DNA from: Phytopseudomonas straminea
GTDB taxonomy: Bacteria; Pseudomonadota; Gammaproteobacteria; Pseudomonadales; Pseudomonadaceae
Assembly: GCF_900112645.1 (NCBI RefSeq)
Contig: NZ_FOMO01000002.1
Span: 243,593-307,592, forward strand
DNA: 64,000 nucleotides
Reading direction: 5' to 3'
Below, piece after piece: positions 46,094 through 55,668 of this stretch (the stretch's first letter is position 1; each line of letters begins with the position of its first letter). Position numbers and translations under genes: made by a program. Below the pieces are notes generated by a model, which did not search any database, was not told where the DNA came from, and saw only the letters and a program-made list of their open reading frames with translations.

Positions 46094-46225
46094 ATGAAAC
46101 GCGTTCTCTGCCGTCTCGTCAGCCGCCTGCTCGACAACCTGCATGGCGACCGTATCAGCACATTGATCGGCTGGCCGGGCGTGCCGCCAGCCGACAACGG
46201 CGAGCGAATGTGCCGCCCGCACTGA
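46094..46225 (+). CDS. Short ORF after the SsuB-like gene, 43 aa
   Basis: MKRVLCRLVSRLLDNLHGDR starts 15 bp after the ATPase stop, with AGGAAG 7 bases upstream of the ATG, so translation is plausible. The peptide is basic, with Cys6 and Cys40, and has no recognised family. It might be a small regulatory or metal-binding peptide, or the remnant of a longer gene. The following 46226-46434 contains no other gene and probably the promoter of the dipeptide transporter. Confidence 0.45.
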   Translation: MKRVLCRLVSRLLDNLHGDRISTLIGWPGVPPADNGERMCRPH

Positions 46226-46434
46226 TCGTCTAACCGGACAGCTCACCGGACAGACCCCGCAACACCTCGAGCGATCTACCACCGCCTTGTCGCTCCCACC
46301 AAAGCCACGAACCGCAACTGTGAACGCCGGCGCGTCGAGGCTTCGTACGCCTATGTAAAGCAGCGCCCCACCGCGGACGCAGCCGTAAGCCCCCAGCCTT
46401 GCATGCACCTAATTAGAAAAGTCGGGACAAAGAG

Positions 46435-48063
46435 ATGAAAAAAACCTACTTCGCGATCCACCTGCTGGCCTCATGCGCCCTCGCCGCCGCGCTGATCGGC
46501 TGCTCGCCGTCAGACCAGCAAGCCACCAGCAAAACCCTGAGCATCGCCTTCTTCGGCGACAACACCACGCTGGTCAGCGTCGATCCCTTCCAGGTCTACT
46601 GGCTGGAGCACCGCGTTTTGCTGCGCAATGTCGCCGAAAGCCTGACCGATCAGGATCCCCACAGCGGCGAGATCATTCCCTGGCTGGCGAAAAGCTGGAC
46701 GATCAGCGACGACGCCCTGACCTACACCTTCCAGCTGCGCGATGACATCACCTTCAGCAATGGCGAACGCTTCGACGCCAAGGCCGTGAAGACCGCGTTC
46801 GACAGCAACAAGGCCTTGGCCAGCGAACTGCCGGCGACCTTTGGCGCCACCTACCTGGCCGGTTTCGATCACGCCGAAGTGGTCGACGACTTCACCGTCA
46901 AACTGGTGCTGTCGCGACCGAACGCTGGTTTTCTGCAGGCCACCTCGACCACCAACCTGGCGATTCTCGCACCAGCGTCCTACGCACTGACGCCAAAGGA
47001 GCGCTCGCTGGGCAAGATCATCGGCAGTGGCCCGTTCGTGCTCGAACACTACACCCCGGAAGTCGGCGCCAGGCTGGTCAAACGCAGCGGTTACGCCTGG
47101 CCGTCGGCCAACGTCAGTAACAGGGGTGAAGCCCATCTCGATGCCGTGGAGATCAGCTACATCCCCGAGGAAAGCGTGCGCAATGGCCTGTTCCTGCAGG
47201 GCGAGGCCGACATCCTGTGGCCGCGCAATCCGTTCTCGGAAGTGGACCTGAAACTGTTCCAGTCGAAAGGCGCGACCATCCAGAGCCGGGCGCTGCCGGG
47301 GCCGTCGCTGAATCTGTTCCCCAACACCCGCAGCGGCCGCGTGCTGGAAGACAAGCGCGTGCGCCTGGCGCTGCAGAAAGGCATCGACCGCAAGACCTAC
47401 GCCAGCACCGTGTACAACGCCGAGTTTCCGGTGGTGCGCAGCGTCTATGACGTGACCACGCCATTCTTCAAGGACCAGAGCGCCAAGCTGGCCTATGACC
47501 CGCAGGGCGCCGAAAGGCTGCTCGACGAAGCGGGCTGGAGCAAGGGCGCCGATGGTTATCGCAGCAAGGACGGCAAGCGCCTGAGCCTGAGCTACAACAT
47601 CCAGGGTGCGGAAACCGCCGGCGACGTGCTGGTGCAGGATCAACTGCGCAAGCTCGGCATCGAGCTGAAGCTCGCCGTGGTAACCCGCGCCGAATGGGTC
47701 ACGGCCAACGCCCAGGGCAACTATGACCTGACTTCAACCTACATGACCCGCGCCGACCCGATCATCCTGCAGACCATTCTCGATCCGCGCACCGCCAACA
47801 GCTCGACCCTGGCCACCAACCTCTACGAGCCGCCAACCCTGGAACGGGCCAAGGCGCTGTTCGATGCCGGCATCACCGCCACCCAGGCCGAGCAGCGCGC
47901 CGAGGCCTACGGGCAGTTACAGGATCTGCTGGTCGACGAAGCCTCCGCGTTTCCGATCTACGAGCGCGTCTGGCAGGCCGCCACCGCGCCGCGGGTGAAG
48001 AACTTTCGCTGGACCGCCGAAGGCTTCGCGCTGTTAAGCGATATCGAGGTGGATGAACCATGA
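46435..48063 (+). CDS. Peptide/nickel-type ABC transporter substrate-binding lipoprotein
   Basis: 542 residues of the SBP family 5. The lipoprotein signal peptide ends with lipobox LIGC (Cys23), giving a membrane-tethered periplasmic receptor. The ESLTDQDPHSGEIIPWLAKSW and DGITF-like ITFSNGERFDAKAV blocks are typical of DppA/OppA/GsiB. The ligand is unknown; within the island a sulfur-containing peptide such as glutathione or another organosulfur compound is likely. It overlaps its permease by 4 bases. Confidence 0.9.
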   Translation: MKKTYFAIHLLASCALAAALIGCSPSDQQATSKTLSIAFFGDNTTLVSVDPFQVYWLEHRVLLRNVAESLTDQDPHSGEIIPWLAKSWTISDDALTYTFQLRDDITFSNGERFDAKAVKTAFDSNKALASELPATFGATYLAGFDHAEVVDDFTVKLVLSRPNAGFLQATSTTNLAILAPASYALTPKERSLGKIIGSGPFVLEHYTPEVGARLVKRSGYAWPSANVSNRGEAHLDAVEISYIPEESVRNGLFLQGEADILWPRNPFSEVDLKLFQSKGATIQSRALPGPSLNLFPNTRSGRVLEDKRVRLALQKGIDRKTYASTVYNAEFPVVRSVYDVTTPFFKDQSAKLAYDPQGAERLLDEAGWSKGADGYRSKDGKRLSLSYNIQGAETAGDVLVQDQLRKLGIELKLAVVTRAEWVTANAQGNYDLTSTYMTRADPIILQTILDPRTANSSTLATNLYEPPTLERAKALFDAGITATQAEQRAEAYGQLQDLLVDEASAFPIYERVWQAATAPRVKNFRWTAEGFALLSDIEVDEP

Positions 48064-49010
48064 GCCGCTACCTGATCGGCCGCGTCGGCCAGGCGCTGCT
48101 GGTGCTCTGGGGCGCCTACAGCATCACCTACTTCATCCTCTATCTGCTGCCGGGCGACACCCTGGCGATCATGCTCAGCGCCGCGGGCATGGAAGTCGAT
48201 TCGCTGTCACCCGAGGACCTGGCCAGAGCGCAGGCTTACTACGGCCTCGACAAGGGCATCTTCGAGCAGTACTTCAGCTTGCTGTGGAACGCCGTGCAGG
48301 GTGACTTCGGGCAATCGCTGTCGCTCAACCGCCCGGTAAACCAGCTGCTCGTCGAGCGTCTGCCGCAGACGTTGTCACTGGCAGGCCTGGCTATCGTGCT
48401 GTCGATGATCGGCGGCATCGGCCTGGCCTACCTGACCGCTTACGTGCGCTGGCAACCGCTGAAGGTGGCGCTGGCCCGTCTGCCGTCGCTGGGCTTTTCG
48501 GTGCCGGTGTTCTGGATGGGCCTGTTGCTGATCCAGGTATTCGCCTTCAGCCTTGGCTGGTTTCCGGCCACCGGCAGCCGCGGCTTCGACAGCCTGATCC
48601 TGCCGGCCGTGACCCTGGCGATTCCCAGCGCCGCGGTATACGCCCAGGTGCTGCAACGCGGTTTCCAGGGCGTGTGGCAGGAACCCTATATCGCCACGGC
48701 CTACGCCAAGGGCCTCAGCCGCTGGCAGGTGCAGGCGCGCCACGGTTTCAAGAACGCCGCGCTGCCGATCCTCACGCTGATCGGCCTGCAGGTGGGCAAT
48801 ACGGTGTCCGGCGCGGTGCTGGTGGAAACCATCTTTGCCCGCAACGGCGTCGGCCGTCTCGCCCAGGAAGCGGTGCTGCGCCAGGACATTCCCGTGGTGC
48901 TGGCCATCGTCGCGGTGTCTGCGGCCGCCTTCGTGCTGGTCAACCTGGTCGTCGATCTGCTCTACCCCTACCTCGATCCACGCATCGCCCACACGCCAAA
49001 GGTGTCCTGA
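48060..49010 (+). CDS. Dipeptide-type ABC transporter permease (DppB/GsiC-like)
   Basis: 316 residues with six membrane spans. The first helix (VGQALLVLWGAYSITYFILY) is followed by the periplasmic part, then the EAA motif region YIATAYAKGLSRWQVQARHG and GNTVSGAVLVETIFARNGVG. It pairs with the downstream permease to form the channel. Confidence 0.92.
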   Translation: MSRYLIGRVGQALLVLWGAYSITYFILYLLPGDTLAIMLSAAGMEVDSLSPEDLARAQAYYGLDKGIFEQYFSLLWNAVQGDFGQSLSLNRPVNQLLVERLPQTLSLAGLAIVLSMIGGIGLAYLTAYVRWQPLKVALARLPSLGFSVPVFWMGLLLIQVFAFSLGWFPATGSRGFDSLILPAVTLAIPSAAVYAQVLQRGFQGVWQEPYIATAYAKGLSRWQVQARHGFKNAALPILTLIGLQVGNTVSGAVLVETIFARNGVGRLAQEAVLRQDIPVVLAIVAVSAAAFVLVNLVVDLLYPYLDPRIAHTPKVS

Positions 49011-49012
49011 CC

Positions 49013-49915
49013 ATGAACGCCGAAAGCCGCATCGCCTCGCTGTCCCACTCGCCTGCCACAGTGTCGCTGGCCTGGCGGCGCCGCAGCCGCCTGCAGCACG
49101 CGGCCACCGCATTGCTGCCGCTGTTGCGCCGTCCCGGCTTCAGCCTGGCCGTGCTGATCGTGCTGTTCGCCCTTGTCGCGGCGCTGCTGCCGGGGCTGCT
49201 GAGCAGTTTCGATCCCTACGCCACTTCGCCGACGGACAAGCTCACCGCACCGAATCTGGTGCACTGGTTCGGCACCGACGAATTGGGCCGCGACCTGTAC
49301 ACCCGCGTGGTCTACGGCTCCAGCCTGTCGGTGCAGGCCGCACTGCTGGCCGTGGGCATCGCCCTGGTCGGCGGGCTCGGCCTGGGTGTGCTGTCCGGGT
49401 TCGCCGGTGGGCGTACCGATGCCGTGATCATGCGTTTCGTCGACGTACTGTTGGCCTTGCCCGGTCTGCTGTTGGCCCTGGCCATCGTCACCGCCATCGG
49501 TTTCGGCACCATCCCGGTGGCCATCGCCGTGGGCGTCGGCATCATTCCCGGCTTCGCCCGCACCACCCGCGCCGAAGTGCTGCGCGTGAAAACCCTGCCC
49601 TACGTGGAAGCGGCCCGCTTGGGCGGCGCCAGCTGGGGTCGCACATTACTACGGCACATTCTGCCCAATGCTTGGAGCCCGGTGGCGGTGCTCGCCACCC
49701 TGGATTTCGGCGCGGCGATTCTGGCCACCGCCGGCCTGTCGTTTCTCGGTTTCGGCGCGGCGCCACCGGCTGCCGAATGGGGCACGCTGATCGCCAATGG
49801 CCGACACTTCCTGATCACCGCACCCTGGGTGTCCCTGCTGCCAGGTCTGTTCGTGGTCGCGGTGGTGTTCAGCCTCAACCATATCGCCCGCACACTGGAG
49901 GAAAACCCGCGATGA
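49013..49915 (+). CDS. Dipeptide-type ABC transporter permease (DppC/GsiD-like)
   Basis: 300 residues. Family blocks are HWFGTDELGRDLYTRVVYGS, DVLLALPGLLLALAIV and YVEAARLGGASWGRTLLRHI (EAA loop). The start at 49013 follows the previous stop by 2 bases. The stop overlaps the ATPase start by 4 bases. Confidence 0.92.
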   Translation: MNAESRIASLSHSPATVSLAWRRRSRLQHAATALLPLLRRPGFSLAVLIVLFALVAALLPGLLSSFDPYATSPTDKLTAPNLVHWFGTDELGRDLYTRVVYGSSLSVQAALLAVGIALVGGLGLGVLSGFAGGRTDAVIMRFVDVLLALPGLLLALAIVTAIGFGTIPVAIAVGVGIIPGFARTTRAEVLRVKTLPYVEAARLGGASWGRTLLRHILPNAWSPVAVLATLDFGAAILATAGLSFLGFGAAPPAAEWGTLIANGRHFLITAPWVSLLPGLFVVAVVFSLNHIARTLEENPR

Positions 49916-51534
49916 GTAGCTCCTTGATCGACATCCGCCAGCTCTGCGTCAACTACCGCTTCGCCGGGCAGATCACCGAGGCCGTCCGGGGCGTCTCGGT
50001 CCAGATCAGCCAGGGCGAAACGGTGGCCATCGTCGGTGAATCTGGCTCTGGCAAGTCGACCCTGGCCAACGCCATTCTTGGCCTGCTGCCCGACAACGCC
50101 CAGCCCCACGGCCAGTTACGGGTCGACGGTGTCGAGTTGAGCGGCGCCAGCGAAAAGCAGAAACGCGCGCTGCGCGGGCGCACCATCGGCCTGGTGCCCC
50201 AGGATCCGATGGTCAGCCTGAACCCGACGTTGCGTATCGGCCAGCAGATCGGCGAAGCGCTGATTCTCGCCCACGGCCGCCGCTACCCCGACATCGATGC
50301 CGACGTGATCGAGCTGCTGGAACATGTCGGCCTGGACAAGCCGCTGCTGCGTGCCCGCCAGTATCCCCACGAGCTGTCCGGCGGCATGCGCCAGCGCGTG
50401 CTGATCGCCATCGCCCTGGCCGGCAACCCGCGGCTGATCATCGCCGACGAGCCGACCAGCGCCCTGGATGTGACGGTGCAGCGCAAGATTCTCGACCACC
50501 TGCAACGCCTGGTCGCCGAACGGGGCATTTCCCTGTTGATCATCACCCATGATCTGGGCGTGGCCACCGACCGTGCCGATCGCATCCTGGTGATGAAACA
50601 CGGCGAGTTGGTCGAACAGGGCCCGCCCCGGCAGATCCTCGATGCGCCGCAGCACGACTACACCCGCGCGCTGCTGGCGGCCGCACCGGCGTTCGCCAAT
50701 CGGAGCAAACCGCGCTCGCCCCAGCACACCGCCCAGACGCCGATCCTGAGCCTGCAGGGCGTCGGCAAGACCTTCGACCTGCCACGGGTCAAGGGCGAGA
50801 GCAGCACCTTCATCGCCCTGCAGAACCTCAGCTTCGACGTCTATCCCGGGCAGACGCTGGCCATCGTCGGTGAATCCGGTTCGGGCAAAAGCACCGCCCT
50901 GCGCATCGCCCTCGGCCTGGAAAAACCCAACCAGGGTCGCGTGCAGTTCGAGCAACGCGACGTGACCGATCTCAGCTGGCGCGAATTCCGCCCACTGCGC
51001 CAGCGTATCCAGCTGGTGCAGCAGAATCCGTTCGCCGCCCTCGATCCACGCTTCACCATCTTCGACAGCATCGTCGAACCGCTGGTGTCATTCGGGCTGC
51101 TCAAGGGACCGGCACTGGAACAGGCCGCGCGGGAGCTGATCAGTCGCGTGCACCTCCCCCTCAGTTACCTGGATCGCCTGCCCCGCGAGCTGTCCGGCGG
51201 CCAGCGCCAGCGCGTCGCCATCGCACGTGCCCTGGCCCTCAAGCCGGATCTGCTGCTGCTCGACGAGCCGGTTTCAGCGCTGGACGTTTCGGTGCAGGCG
51301 CAGATTCTCGACCTGCTGCTCGAACTGCAGCGCGAACTCGGTATCGCCTACGTGCTGGTCTCCCACGACCTGGCCGTGGTGGCCAATATAGCCGACCAGG
51401 TGTTGGTGCTGCGCAACGGCCAGATCGTCGAACAGGGCCCGGTTGGCCAGGTATTCGAGCAGCCAGCCAGCGACTACACCCGGGAACTGATCACGGCCAT
51501 ACCGGGGCGTCATTCGTCAGGCTTGGCAGCTTAA
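49912..51534 (+). CDS. Fused dipeptide-type ABC ATPase (DppD-DppF in one chain)
   Basis: 540 residues with two complete ATPase domains. Domain 1 has [29 protein letters not shown] and [11 protein letters not shown]; domain 2 has [30 protein letters not shown] and [12 protein letters not shown]. Separate DppD and DppF genes are more usual in enteric peptide importers, but GsiA-type fusions are common. It finishes the importer operon 46435-51534. Confidence 0.93.
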   Translation: MSSSLIDIRQLCVNYRFAGQITEAVRGVSVQISQGETVAIVGESGSGKSTLANAILGLLPDNAQPHGQLRVDGVELSGASEKQKRALRGRTIGLVPQDPMVSLNPTLRIGQQIGEALILAHGRRYPDIDADVIELLEHVGLDKPLLRARQYPHELSGGMRQRVLIAIALAGNPRLIIADEPTSALDVTVQRKILDHLQRLVAERGISLLIITHDLGVATDRADRILVMKHGELVEQGPPRQILDAPQHDYTRALLAAAPAFANRSKPRSPQHTAQTPILSLQGVGKTFDLPRVKGESSTFIALQNLSFDVYPGQTLAIVGESGSGKSTALRIALGLEKPNQGRVQFEQRDVTDLSWREFRPLRQRIQLVQQNPFAALDPRFTIFDSIVEPLVSFGLLKGPALEQAARELISRVHLPLSYLDRLPRELSGGQRQRVAIARALALKPDLLLLDEPVSALDVSVQAQILDLLLELQRELGIAYVLVSHDLAVVANIADQVLVLRNGQIVEQGPVGQVFEQPASDYTRELITAIPGRHSSGLAA

Positions 51535-51574
51535 GAGCGCTCGGCATAGCCAAGGCTCTTTTTGCCCTGCGAGC

Positions 51575-51607
51575 ATGAGGCCGGCGATACAGATTCGTCG
51601 GCCTCAT
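51575..51607. terminator. Hairpin between convergent transporter and LLM genes
   Basis: ATGAGGCCG (51575-51583) and CGGCCTCAT (51599-51607) form a 9-bp stem with a 15-nt loop. There is no T-tract on the plus side, so the terminator role is weakly supported. It lies between genes ending at 51534 and 51619. Confidence 0.4.
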
Positions 51608-51618
51608 CCGGGAGAGCG

Positions 51619-52931
51619 TTATCGACGATTGCGCGGAATTTCCAACCCCAAACTCTCACGCAATGTGCTGCCCTCATAGGCGCGACGATACACGCCACGC
51701 TCCTGCAGGATCGGTACGACCTCCCGGGTGAAGCGCCGGAATTGCTCCGGGTGGCCGATGTAGAGGTTGAAGCCATCTAGTGCCCTCGCCTCGAACCAGC
51801 GAACCATCTCGTTGGCGACCGTCTCGGCCGACCCGACGAAGGCACTGGGCCTTAGCTGCAGGCCGGCCGCCACCGCCTGGCGCAGCGTCCAGCCATTGGC
51901 GACGGCCTGGTCGGTGGCTGCCTTGGCGGCGGTATAGAAACTGCTGCGAGCATGTTCAAGCGCCTCGACCGGGAACGGCGCGTCGAGGTCGTACTGGCGG
52001 AAGTCGTGCCAGCCGAAACTGCGCCCATATTCAGCCAGGGCCTGCTCGAAGCTGTGGTCAACGGCATGATAGTGCCGCTCGATCTCACGCGCCTCGGCGT
52101 CGGTGTCACCGATGTAGATCTGTGCGCCGGGCAGGATGATGATGTCATCGGCGTTACGCCCCAGGTGTTGGGCGCGCGCCTTGATATCGCGGTAGAAGGC
52201 CTGGCCCTTCTCCACGCTCGGTGCATGGGTGAACACCACGTCGGCCACGCTGGCGCCCAGGTCGCGCCCCTGGGGCGAGTCGCCCGCCTGGAAAATCACC
52301 GGCTGCCCTTGCGGCGAGCGCTGGATGTTCAGCGGGCCGACCACCGAGAAGTGCTCGCCCTTGTGATGCAGCGCATGCAGCTTGCTGCGGTCGAGGAATT
52401 GCCCAGTCTCGCGGTTGCGCACCAGGGCATCGTCCTCGTAGGAGCGCCACAGCTTCTGCACCACTTCGACATGCGCCCATAGCGGGTGTCGTAGTCGTAA
52501 TGCTCGTCGCGCCCGTAGTTGCCCGCGGTGCCGGCATCGCCACTGGTCACCACGTTCCATCCCGCCCGTCCCTTGCTGATCAGATCCAGCGACGCCAGCC
52601 GTCGCGCCACGTTGAAGGGCTCGTTGTAGGAGGTGGTCAGGGTGCCGACCAGGCCGATATGGCGGGTGGTCACCGCCAGGGCTGAGAGCAACGTCAGGGG
52701 CTCCAGTCGATTGAGGTAATGGGGCGGCGAATCGGGGGTGATGAACTGGCTGTCGACAATGAATATCAGGTCGAACAGCGCAGCTTCGGCCTGCTGCGCC
52801 AGGTCGATGAACCACTCGACACTGACGCTGGCATCGGCCGGCACTTCGGGGTCGTGCCATAGATTATGGCGCCCTGGCCCGCCGACACCCATCGGCACCG
52901 CGCCCAGTTTTATCTGCCTCTTGCTGCTCAT
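51619..52931 (-). pseudogene. LLM class flavin monooxygenase (NtaA/SnaA/DszA type), frameshifted
   Basis: The N-terminal part (from ATG 52931, [20 protein letters not shown]) reads normally to DYDTRYGR near 52478. The rest continues in another frame from HVEVVQKLWRSYEDDALVRN to the stop at 51619 (ends LGLEIPRNRR). Compared with the intact paralogue at 54269 ([16 protein letters not shown]), about ten bases seem to be missing near 52473-52478, removing residues before the HVEVV helix and changing frame. The coding content on both sides is intact, so the lesion is recent or is a sequencing error. The family uses FMNH2 to oxidise sulfones, nitrilotriacetate and similar compounds. Confidence 0.8.
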
Positions 52932-53017
52932 GGGAGAACTCTCGAACACTCTAGGGATGTCCGCATTAAATACCCATTACTGATATTTAAAAACAAATTA
53001 GATAATGAAATTACATA

Positions 53018-53067
53018 ATTAGCTTAGAACCACAAAGACTTTCACAGCCCTTTCTTAGCTCTATAAG
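53018..53067 (+). promoter_or_regulatory. Third copy of the sulfur-island operator module
   Basis: ATTAGCTTAGAAC (53018-53030) followed by AAAGACTTTCACAGC (53034-53048) and TATAAG (53062-53067) repeats the arrangement at 42231-42274. It is AT-rich in a high-GC setting. It precedes the short ORF at 53136 and the binding-protein gene at 53266. Confidence 0.6.
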
Positions 53068-53135
53068 GTCGATTGCAGACCGACCCCTTTCCTGGCGGAG
53101 GCCGTCCCCCGACCCATGCCAGGAGCGCTACGCCC

Positions 53136-53252
53136 ATGCCTGACCCCGCCTTCATTCCCGCAGATTCCCCGTGGCGCAATCCGTGCACTCCACAACGCGG
53201 CATCGCTCACGCGCACTTTTACCTGACCAATCTGGCCGCGCTGGCGGCCTGA
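53136..53252 (+). CDS. Short ORF heading the SBP-LLM operon, 38 aa
   Basis: ATG 53136 has AGGAG 10 bases upstream, and the frame MPDPAFIPADSPWRNPCTPQ continues to TGA 53250-53252, ending only 13 bp before the next start. It contains one cysteine (Cys17) and no known family. A leader peptide or a tiny functional protein of the sulfur operon is possible; the frame could also be accidental. Confidence 0.45.
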   Translation: MPDPAFIPADSPWRNPCTPQRGIAHAHFYLTNLAALAA

Positions 53253-53265
53253 CCGGAGCTCACCC

Positions 53266-54249
53266 ATGCTGATCCGTACCCTCCTCACCACTCTGCTGGG
53301 CAGCAGCCTGCTGCTCGGCGGCTACGCCAGCGCCACGGACCTCGAGCCGCTACGTGTCGCCAACCAGAAATCCAGCATCAAGCTGCTGCTGGAGGCTGCC
53401 GGCGAGCTCGACGACGTGCCGTACGAAATCGACTTCTCCGAGTTCCCGGCCGCCGCCCCCTTGGGCGAGGCGCTGAACGCCGGCGCGGTGGACATCGGCG
53501 GCCTGGGCGATGCGCCCTATGTGTTCGCCTTGGGCGCCGGCGCGCCACTCAAGGTAGTGGAAATCATCAAGCGCGACGGTCGCTACACCACGTCGATTCT
53601 GGTGCCGAAGGATTCGCCGCTGAAGACCGTGGCCGACCTCAAGGGCCAACGCATCGTCACCAACCGCGGTTCCATCGGCCACTTCCTGGTGATCCGCGCG
53701 CTGCGCGAAGCCGGCTTGAAAACCTCTGACGTGACCTTCGTCAATCTGCTGCCCACCGATGCCCGCAGTGCCCTGGAAAGCGGCGCCGCCGATGCCTGGT
53801 CGACCTGGGATCCATACACCACCATCGCCATCACCCAGAACGGCGCACGCATTCTGCGCAGCAGTGACGACCTGCTGACCAACCATTTCTACCTGGCGGC
53901 CACGCAGACTGCCGTCGACGACAAACGCGTGCAGCTCGAAGACTTCGTCAAACGTGTCGAACGCGCCTTCCTATGGGCCAACGATCACCACCAGGCGTAC
54001 GCAGAGGCCCAGGCGCGGGTGACCGGCCTGCCGGTCGAGGTGCACCTGGAATCGGTCAAGGCCACCGTCCATTCGCGCGCGGAAATCACCGATGAGGTCA
54101 TCGCCGGCCTGCAGCAGGTTTCGGACATTTACTTGGAAGAAGGCGTGCTGAGCCGCGCCGTGGACGTTTCCAAGGGCTTTGACCCCAGCTTCAACGCCGC
54201 TCGCGCCGAGCAACCCGCAAAAGCGCTCGCCCAGGTGCAGCCCCAGTAA
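53266..54249 (+). CDS. Sulfonate/taurine-type ABC substrate-binding protein (third copy)
   Basis: 327 residues with a signal peptide (residues 1-23, ends SATD). The fold marks are [40 protein letters not shown] and [15 protein letters not shown]. It is more distant from the two minus-strand SBPs than they are from each other, suggesting a different ligand. It begins a plus-strand operon with two LLM monooxygenases. Confidence 0.87.
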   Translation: MLIRTLLTTLLGSSLLLGGYASATDLEPLRVANQKSSIKLLLEAAGELDDVPYEIDFSEFPAAAPLGEALNAGAVDIGGLGDAPYVFALGAGAPLKVVEIIKRDGRYTTSILVPKDSPLKTVADLKGQRIVTNRGSIGHFLVIRALREAGLKTSDVTFVNLLPTDARSALESGAADAWSTWDPYTTIAITQNGARILRSSDDLLTNHFYLAATQTAVDDKRVQLEDFVKRVERAFLWANDHHQAYAEAQARVTGLPVEVHLESVKATVHSRAEITDEVIAGLQQVSDIYLEEGVLSRAVDVSKGFDPSFNAARAEQPAKALAQVQPQ

Positions 54250-54268
54250 TCCGACAGGAGCAACGTCC

Positions 54269-55603
54269 ATGAGCAAACGACAGATCAAACTCGGCGCCAT
54301 GATTCACGGGGTCGGCCACGGCTGGGGCGAATGGCGCCACCCGGATGCACTGGCCGATGCCAGTGTGAATTTCGGCTTCTACAAACAGCAGGCCAAACTG
54401 GCCGAAGGCGCCAAGTTCGACTTCGCGTTCATCGCCGACAGCCTGCACATCCATGCCAAATCCAGCCCGCACTACCTCAACCGCTTCGAGCCGCTGACCA
54501 TTCTCTCAGCGCTGGCCGCTGTGACCGAAAACATTGGCCTGGTGGCCACCGTGACGGTGAGCTATAGCGAGCCGTTCCAGGTCGCCCGTCAGTTCGCCTC
54601 GCTCGATCACATAAGCGGCGGGCGCGCCGGCTGGAACGTGGTTACCTCATGGCTCTCCGGAACCGCCGACAACTTCGGCAAAGCCGAGCACCCGCCCCAT
54701 GCCACCCGCTACCGCATCGCCCGCGAGCACGTGAATGTGGTCAAGGGCCTGTGGGACTCCTGGGAGGACGACGCCTTTACCCGCGACAAGCAGAGCGGCG
54801 AATTCTTCGACCCGAGCAAGCTGCACACCCTCGATCACCAGGGTGAATTCTTCAAGGTCAAAGGCCCGCTCAACATCCAGCGCTCGCGCCAGGGCCAGCC
54901 GCTGATCTTCCAGGCCGGCACTTCCGAGGATGGCCGCAATTTCGCTGCCCAGAATGCCGATGCGATCTTCGTCAGCCCGGAATCCTTCAGCGAGGCCCGG
55001 GCCTACTACGCCGACCTCAAACAGCGCGCGGCCAAGGCCGGCCGCAACCCGGATGAGCTATTCATCCTGCCGGGCATTCGCCCGATCATCGGCCGCGATG
55101 CCGAGGAAGTGGAAAGCCGCTACCAGCAGGCCGTCGAGCTGGTCAGCATCGAGGACGCCATCGGCGCCCTTGGCCGCCCATTCAACGACTACGACTTCAG
55201 TCGTCACGAACTGGATGCGCCCTTCCCTGACCTTGGCGACCTGGGCAGCAACAGCCACAAGGGCACGTCGGAACAGATCAAGCAGCGCGCCCGCGACGAG
55301 CACCTGACCCTGCGCGAGGTGGCGTTGCAGTTCTCGCGCCCGCGCCGCGATTTCGTCGGCACCCCGCAAGCGGTCGCCAACGCCCTGCAGGACTGGTTCG
55401 AGGACGGCGCCGCCGACGGCTTCATCGTCAACTCGCTGCTGCCCGACGGCCTGCAGTATTTCACCGAGCTGGTAGTGCCACTGCTGCAGGAGCGCGGCCT
55501 GCTGCGCCGTGAATATGCAGGCCAAACGCTGCGCGACAACTTTGGCCTAGCCGTACCCGCCAACCGCAACACGGTGCGCCGCCTGGAAGGCCGAGTGGCC
55601 TGA
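54269..55603 (+). CDS. LLM class flavin-dependent monooxygenase (NtaA/SnaA/DszA type)
   Basis: 444 residues; the start ATG 54269 follows ACAGGAG. Family blocks are [40 protein letters not shown] and [20 protein letters not shown]. These enzymes oxidise sulfur or nitrogen compounds with reduced FMN from a separate reductase. It is the intact counterpart of the pseudogene at 51619. It lies 19 bp after the SBP gene, which implies that substrate uptake and oxidation are coupled. Confidence 0.9.
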   Translation: MSKRQIKLGAMIHGVGHGWGEWRHPDALADASVNFGFYKQQAKLAEGAKFDFAFIADSLHIHAKSSPHYLNRFEPLTILSALAAVTENIGLVATVTVSYSEPFQVARQFASLDHISGGRAGWNVVTSWLSGTADNFGKAEHPPHATRYRIAREHVNVVKGLWDSWEDDAFTRDKQSGEFFDPSKLHTLDHQGEFFKVKGPLNIQRSRQGQPLIFQAGTSEDGRNFAAQNADAIFVSPESFSEARAYYADLKQRAAKAGRNPDELFILPGIRPIIGRDAEEVESRYQQAVELVSIEDAIGALGRPFNDYDFSRHELDAPFPDLGDLGSNSHKGTSEQIKQRARDEHLTLREVALQFSRPRRDFVGTPQAVANALQDWFEDGAADGFIVNSLLPDGLQYFTELVVPLLQERGLLRREYAGQTLRDNFGLAVPANRNTVRRLEGRVA

Positions 55604-55668
55604 GCATCCCCGCCGCCGAGCTCGCCAGGCGGGCCGGTAGCAGACCACGTCAATCGAAAGGAGCAACC

